NCBI GenBank assembly: GCA_024500155.1
Contig: CM044856.1
Span: forward strand, 46,934,303 to 46,998,302
Length of the DNA stretch: 64,000 nt
Direction of reading: 5' to 3'
Source of the DNA: Chenopodium formosanum
Lineage: Eukaryota; Streptophyta; Magnoliopsida; Caryophyllales; Amaranthaceae
In this document: positions 57,797 to 64,000 of the stretch, one piece after another
How positions within the stretch are numbered: position 1 is the stretch's first letter
Layout of the letters: every line of letters begins with the position of its first letter
Notes under the pieces: generated by a model
Told to the model about the DNA's origin: nothing
Seen by the model: only the letters and a program-made list of their open reading frames with translations
The model's database searches: none
Made by a program: the position numbers and the translations under genes

Positions 57797-60060
57797 ATGT
57801 CTTCAACTAATGACAACAACCTTATGCTCCCGAAATTGCCTGAAAAGTTGCCAATTTCTCTGAAATTGGTAAACTTTAAGGAATGGGAAGATGAACTCCG
57901 AAAGACCCTAAAAAATTGCTACTTAGAGCACATTCTGGACACTAAAATCCCGAGTTTCTACTCAAAGGAGATTATGAGTGATGAGGCACATGAGGAATGG
58001 AGTGTGGCTTGCAAAAGAGTTTCCAGACTCAAGGCAAACTACATCCCAGTACAATGGAAGGGGAAGTTCTCCAACTATTTTCCGGACAAGATGCACAAAG
58101 CACTTGAGGATGTAGTTAATTTGAGGGTCACCAAGAGTACCAGAGGTAAGTATGATAGACTTATGGAAGATGTGACTAGGTCACTCTCGAACATGAGGAT
58201 CAAGCCACCGCAAGATGAGTGTCTCACGAAATAGAGACAAGAAGTATGGCTAAGGTCTATAGTGCAAGACTTAGACCCGAGATGCCACTTCAAGGTCATG
58301 TGCTCAACATGACAAGGCTATTCCCCTATCTGGAGCTAATTGGAAAACCAGTGGACGATGAGCAAGCGGCTCACATGCTACTAAGCTCACTCCACTCGGG
58401 GTGTGTTGCATTAAAGATGCGACTCACGGCCAAACGGAACAAACTGTCCTGGATGGAAGTTGTCCAAGAACTCTAGAAAACCTATTCTTGCAAGAAGGCT
58501 ATGGTTGCTCTAAGACCAAAGAAGAAGGAATTCAAGAACAAAGCTAAGATGCGCTGCTTCTATTGTAGTAAACCCAGACACTACAAAAGAGAATGTAACA
58601 TGTATCTAGAAGATAAGGCAAAAAGAAAAGTAACGTCAACATCAGTTATCATCTTTACACTTGAAAATAAGCAATTTGTTAGGTATTAGATACCGGAAAA
58701 TTAGCTCACTATATGCTCCTATTTCAGGAACAAAGTGAGCGGTGCTTTTCAAGTGGATATGAGTACACAAGTGGAAAATGAATATAGTCTTTCCAAAGAA
58801 GGCTGTACTCTCATACTTTTGTCTAGATTTAAAACTTGTTTAATTTTATCTACCATATTTTGATCTTTTGGCGTTAGACGTCATTTTGAATTTGATCACA
58901 AGACTTTTCTTGTTTACATTTATGGAATGACACATATGTGTGGTTAGACAAAATTGTTTATAATGATACCAAAAGAGCTAAGACCATGGAGTCAAATCAG
59001 GCTTACTTGTGGCATTATCATCTTGGCCACATTAACATCAAACGCATCAAGAAACTTCTATAGGAAGGTGGTCTTAACTTTTTCGATTTAGAATCGTTTG
59101 AGAATTGCGAGGGATGTTTATTAGGCAAGATGATTAAATATCCATTATCCAAGTTGGGAGAAAGGGCAGGAGACTTATTAGGTCTAATACACACTGATGT
59201 ATGTGAACCAATGAGCTCCACCACAAAAAATGGACACCGATATGTTATCACCTTCACAGATGACTATAGTAGATATGGTTATGTCTACTTAATGTCGCAT
59301 AAATATGAATTGTTTGAAAAGTTCAAAGAATTTAAGAGTGAAGTTGAAAATCAGCATGGCAAGAAAATCAAAGCCCTTCGATCGGATCGAGGTGGTTAAT
59401 ACTTGAGCCAAGAATTCGATGACATCTGAAAGAAAAGGGTATACTTTCAAAATTGACACCTCCAGGAACTCCACAATGAAACGGTGTATGCGAAAGGAGA
59501 AATCGGACCTTGTTAGACATGGTACGATCAACAATGTGTCTTAGTGATCTTCCTATCTTTTTCTAGGGACACGTACTTCTAACTGCAGCACTGACACTGA
59601 ACCGTGCACCATCAAAAGCTGTAGAAAAGACTCCATATGATTTATGGACGAAGAAACTTCCTAGGTTGTCTTTTCTAAAGATATGGGGATGCGAAGCATA
59701 TGTGAAGAAATTGATTTCTGACAAACTTCATCCCAAATCTGACAAGGTTTACTTTTTGGGCTACCAAAAAGAAACCTAAGGGTATTACTTCTACAACAAA
59801 TCGGACTCGCAATAGTGTCTTTTTGGAGAAGGAACACCTTTCCAAAATGACAAGTGGGAGGAAAATCAAACTCGACGAAGTTCGTGAGGATGAGCAACAA
59901 AATCAGAATGACAGTCAAAGTGCTCAAACCGCATCTGTTGACGCAGGTCAAAATCATCAAAATGTGCAAAGTCTAACTGACAATGCAAATGCTCAATCCA
60001 TTACCCTACGTAGGTCTTAGAGGCTAAGATCTTAACCTGATAGATATCTTGGTTTAGTAT
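57797..60060 (+). pseudogene. Copia family 2 gag-protease-integrase, interrupted
   Basis: Gag begins at the ATG 57797 (MSSTNDNNLMLPKLPEKLPI) and contains LKLVNFKEWEDELRKTLKN. A stop at 58232 is followed by a shifted frame (58219-58476, LELIGKPVDDEQAAHMLLSS). Then comes a normal zinc knuckle, CFYCSKPRHYKREC (58555 on). The protease Asp is not recognisable after 58690. Integrase remains at 59130-59399 with HTDVCEPMSS, FTDDYSRYGYVYLM and ALRSDRGG, then decays. The end is a Gln/Asn-rich linker (59823-60020) that copy B cuts. Non-functional. Confidence 0.88.
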
Positions 60061-60123
60061 TAACCAAGAATCAGGACATCCTGATTATGGATGGAGATAA
60101 TAAATCATCGCATCTAATGCTCT

Positions 60124-61370
60124 TGAAAGGAATGGTGTCTTTCGAACAAGTGTATTATTCTGATAGTTGGTTCAGAATTATTAGAAAGCTAATATATTCA
60201 GTAAGGTCAAGTGATCGCAATGCCTAGGCGGAGGCCGCTTCCGATCAGTAATATTAATGTATAATTAATATCACAGCTTAATCTTGACTGAACCCTTCGG
60301 GTCACACCCAAGCAATTAACAAACCGACTCGAAGAATTAATTCGGAAGAAATTAATGAGTAGCTTGAGTATTAAATATTTAGACGTCGGAAATTCGAGCT
60401 TAGAGCATCGAAAGTCGAGTAAAAAATAGTAAAAGACGAGACATGCAAATAATAATAAATCGACAATATTTCCCAAAATACCCCAAGCATCGAAATGCCC
60501 CGAGCATCCGAATGCTAGCGGCATAACGCGTGGCATGGTGGCTAGCATGCGCACCAAGCCGAGCCTAGGTTGGCTGGTTCATGTTAGCGCACCAATGCTA
60601 GCAGCCAAGGGTAGCCACGGCCGCAAGCAACAGCAGTAGCCCGCACAAGGTGTGTGTGGCTTGCTGGCCGCAAGCAGTAGCAGCCCGCACAAGGATGTGA
60701 GGCTTGCTAGCTGCGAGAAGCAGCAGCCCGCATCACCTTGTTGCGAGTATCTGGGCCGTGGGCTAAGGGGAAGCATGTGAAGGGAGGCTTTAAGTGTGAG
60801 GGACATGTGGCACAAGGAGATAAAGGAGTGGGGAGCAAGTATGGTCCCCTACTCTCCTAGTGGTCCTCACTTCCCTTTACATGAATTAATGACACTTGTA
60901 GCTTTATTATTAGTTTGGTTATTTATTTTATTTTTGCTTTAAAATAAATTGTGGAATTTCATGCTCCCATATTGATGGGATAGAAATTCCCACTCTAACT
61001 CTTTCCTATAAATACCCACCTTGGGTTTTTGGCATGATTGCTTGAGTAGGAGTTCAATAGAGCATTGCATTTGTAAAAACTCTTAAACTCATATAATTCT
61101 CGGGTTTTGGTCGGACCTCACTAACCTCGAGGTAACGGACCTCAAAGTCGGTAGTTGGTTTTGCGGGTGGATCTCCGTTGGAGGCTCTCGTGTTTTCGAG
61201 GGTAAGCTTTCAAGTAAGAGCCCAATTTGTGGGGCAAAGCACGCGACAAAGGTATATTTCCTATTTTGCCCTTTTGTGTTTGTTTTATGCATTAATGACA
61301 TTATTTATTGCAAGCGTGATCCTTAGCTTGGGTTTTTTCAGCGGCGAGTGGGACTCACCAAACCCCAACA
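60124..61370 (+). repeat. 5' LTR of copy B
   Basis: It is 1247 bp, TGAAAGGAATGG to CCCCAACA. TATAAATA is at 61007-61014. The GC island at 60490-60770 has three AGCAGCCCGCA/GGCTTGCT units. Confidence 0.95.
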
Positions 61371-64000
61371 GCGGTATCGGAGCCCCGCTCGTTTATTTTT
61401 AATTATCATATTTTTCAAGGTACTTTTATGGCTTAATTTTTTTGGTTATAAGTTGCTAATTAGATTAGTAGCTCGTTTTATCCATTTTAACCTTGTATTA
61501 GAGCTGACTTCAGCTCCCGAACCCAGATTTCGACCCAAAAATAGTGAATTTTGGGTGGAAAAGGCGTTCTTGATATGGTTTTATCCTTTTAGGTCTGGTT
61601 TTTAGCCAAAAAACGACCAGAAATGCATTTTTCGAGGGGTTTTTTGTTTTACGAAAATTTTTAAGTCTTTCTAACCTTGAAAATTAATTGCATATTTATG
61701 GTGGTTATGTAATTGGTTCAATACATATTTTATATGCAATTTTAAACCTCTTTAGGCATGATTACTTGGTGGTAATTTATGTTTGAAAGATTGGTTTTAT
61801 TTTTCACATAATTGCAAATTAATTGCATTAAGTGTGAAATTTTTGTTTTTGAGGCTTCTAAAGTGCTAAAGATTCAATCTTTAATTATGTTCAGTTATTG
61901 AAACTTTAAAAGCTACTAAATTCCATGAATTTTGTGTTAAACTTTGTTGTTTTAATCATTTGGGTTGATTGAAAACATAAAGTTTCAAACTTTGTGATGG
62001 AAATTTGTTTATCTTCATATTGAAAGATATAATTTTTCAAGGATTCACAAGTGTTAGTAGTTGGATTTTTTCATTTAAACATTAAAGTTCATATTTTTTG
62101 TAACTCCCTCTTACTTTGTCAAAATCTGAAGATTATTTTAAATTGATTAAAATAATAATGAGAAATTGCCTTATTTATTTTATTGCACCAAGTTAAACCA
62201 ATTTAGATAAAGAACGGTTCTTGGGAATTATTTTGGTTGAATGCACCTTGATAAATTTTATTTAAGTTAGACTTGTTTAATTTTCAATTTTTACTTATTC
62301 AATTAATTCTAAAATTAATTTAGAATTAATATTTTAAACACGCAAAATCGGGATCGAAATCCCAAGGCTATGGAACGCAAAACGAGGCAAAGCCCCCTTG
62401 GCTAACCAGGCTGCATAGCAGCCCGCATGTGGCTGCCAAAGGGGCTTCTCGTTGGTGCGTGCAGCCATGTGCGTGGCTAGTGCACCCAGCCACAACAGCA
62501 ACACATCAGCGGCGTGCATGCGTGTGTGCGTGTGTAGCACAACACATAGCTGCTTTGGTGCGGCTATGGTGCGACAGTGGTGCACGAGCATTTTTGGTGC
62601 GTGTTTTGGTGCTTGGTGCAATGAGGCAAGCAGCCTTAGTGCGTGTGCCTCACACCATGCAACCCGTAGCAACACTACTAGGTGTAAGCCTAGCTAGTGC
62701 TACGGAGGGTGGTCGAGGCACATGCACCAAGCCGCATTGTCCGAGTCACTAGATGACTTTGTTTTTCATATGGCATGAGCCACTTGAGTGCGGTTGGCTT
62801 TGTGCTTCCTTGTTTTCCGTTTTATTTATTTAAAGTAATCTTGTTTATTTTAATTAAAATTTTTGGGGCTAGGCCTCGGTTTTAAAAGGCATTGGCAAAA
62901 TTTATTTTGACAAATTTTTAGTTCTACCGGCTAAATTAATTGGAATAATTAAGATGGATGCAAAATTTAGTGGGAGATTCAATTATTAATTACGTCAATT
63001 ACATAATCGGTTAAACAACTTTGACTAGTTTTAATTAGGCGTGTTAATCGGATTAACCACCTAGATTAGTTAGTTACTAGTGCGCACGCGTGTTTAATGC
63101 ATTATTACTTGTTTGTTGTAAAATGCATGGGAATTCACATATAATGAATGGATGAATGGAATGTATATTCTCTCACAGGTTTTATGAAATGGAAACTAGT
63201 AGGATCCGATTAGGATAGAAAATACGGACTGCGTGCCGTGATGTATTTTTGTAAATCTAAATATGGTCTACGTACCATTGAATATTTTTGTACCTTAATA
63301 TTTAGATTAATCCTAGTGGTAGATACTAGTAGCTGCATAATTTGGTTAAGTCTTGAAGATGGAGGTTCTTGGAAGACAAAGCCATGAAGATGTAAGAGAA
63401 GACCTTTTGAAGACTTGAAGAATTCAAGGGGTCATTCTAGTTGCCAATATGCATCTTATACGTATTCTTTATATATTTATGCTTGTGCTTATATATGAAT
63501 GATATGTTAGATGCATGTGTAGGTTTTCAAAATGTTGTGATGATTAGCTAAGTTCACTTAAATCAACCAACATAGAAATCCTAGGTCCCTAATAATATTT
63601 AGTTAAAACTTGCCTTTCCAAAACAACACTTGCAAACCGAATGGGTGTAATGGTGGGCTACGCCAAAGCGAGGCACCATTACTACTTTGAGGTTGGTGAG
63701 GCACAACGGGTGTGTAAGATGGATTTGGTTGAACTCATCAGTATGAGTGAGGAGTTCTCACATGCCATGGCAAAAGAGATACATTGTCAAGATGCATTGG
63801 ATGCGACGATTATCTAACAAAGAATGGCTTGGAGCCATTAGCAAGGTAATGCTTACCTTGGGATAACAAGTGTTAGGACAAGCCAACTCATGCCTAAAAT
63901 ACTTGTTGATCCCTTGGATCTTGGAATCGCCTTATTTTCACAAAACGGGGACAATTTTATGTGTCAATAAGATGTTCAATAAGTATTTAAATATGCATGA
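61371..64000 (+). other. Primer site and long leader of copy B
   Basis: The primer site GCGGTATCGGAGCC is at 61371-61384. The leader has no gene. The GC island (62380-62710) gives overlapping open frames on both strands that are rejected as genes. Paired hairpins are at 63220-63287. Confidence 0.85.
63220..63287 (+). promoter_or_regulatory. Paired 29-nt leader hairpins, copy B
   Basis: Units 63220-63248 and 63259-63287. In the second unit the outer pair is AAATAT/ATATTT and the inner stem is ATGGT/ACCAT, both compensatory against AAATAC/GTATTT and ACGGT/ACCGT in copy A. Confidence 0.72.

Larger units (their letters stand above)
53787..60123 (+). mobile_element. Copia family 2 copy A (5' LTR to integrase), truncated by copy B
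   Basis: A 5' LTR, primer site, 2.9-kb leader, gag and part of pol. The 3' half is displaced beyond copy B, which begins inside the linker after integrase. It is inserted in the pol of copy D in the opposite orientation. Confidence 0.9.
60124..64000 (+). mobile_element. Copia family 2 copy B (5' LTR and leader), runs off the window
   Basis: Inserted in copy A just after the integrase linker; the five bases before it are GCTCT, the duplication expected again beyond the window. It has LTR, primer site and leader. The gag start is expected a few bases past 64000, judging from copy A. Confidence 0.92.

Overview
The window is plant nuclear DNA, almost certainly from a eudicot. It holds one intron-containing bHLH transcription factor gene (30986-35746, minus strand) in a deeply nested landscape of LTR retrotransposons and DNA transposons. 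Low-GC DNA, GT-AG introns, TATA-type LTR promoters, tRNA-primed Ty1/copia and Ty3/gypsy elements, CACTA, Mutator, hAT and PIF/Harbinger-type insertions all point the same way. The species cannot be fixed from sequence alone. No rRNA, tRNA, CRISPR or bacterial feature was seen.

Layout. 1-1894 is a minus-strand copia fragment (family 1: leader, gag, protease). 1902-8083 is a tRNA-Asp-primed gypsy-like LTR region carrying two CACTA elements (2990-4651, TSD ATG; 5258-6672, TSD TTT). 8100-8413 is a stray gypsy integrase piece. 8414-11514 is the leader and 5' LTR of a minus-strand copia of family 2. 11515-17350 is a broken multi-exon transposon-type gene on the minus strand, split by a solo family 2 LTR (12258-13497, TSD AATAA). 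17821-29052 is a complete 11.2 kb Tat-type Ty3/gypsy element (TSD ATACT) with gag-pol on the minus strand and a five-exon gene on the plus strand. 30093-30668 is a fold-back element. 30986-35746 is the bHLH gene, whose 3.4 kb fourth intron holds a Tourist-like MITE that itself holds a Mutator-like element. 36079-36613 is another Mutator-type fold-back element. 36.8-40.36 kb is the 3' part of a second Tat-like element. 40360-53786 is the 3' half of a minus-strand family 2 copia, split by a full-length family 1 copia (41928-50976) that itself carries a hAT-like insertion (46994-47667, TSD GTCCCACT). 53787-60123 is a plus-strand family 2 copia, interrupted at 60124 by another family 2 copia that runs off the window.

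How the parts relate. Target-site duplications order many of the events. The gypsy element is the youngest large insertion to judge by its reading frames and LTRs (about 20 differences in 488 bp by eye), yet its polyprotein has eight in-frame stops, all TAG. The most unusual content is: the spliced antisense gene of the Tat element with a G-box cluster between two divergent TATA boxes; a pair of 29-nt hairpins with compensatory changes in the leaders of both copia families; the amber-only decay; and an A_AAA_AAG slippery heptamer exactly where gag changes to the pol frame.
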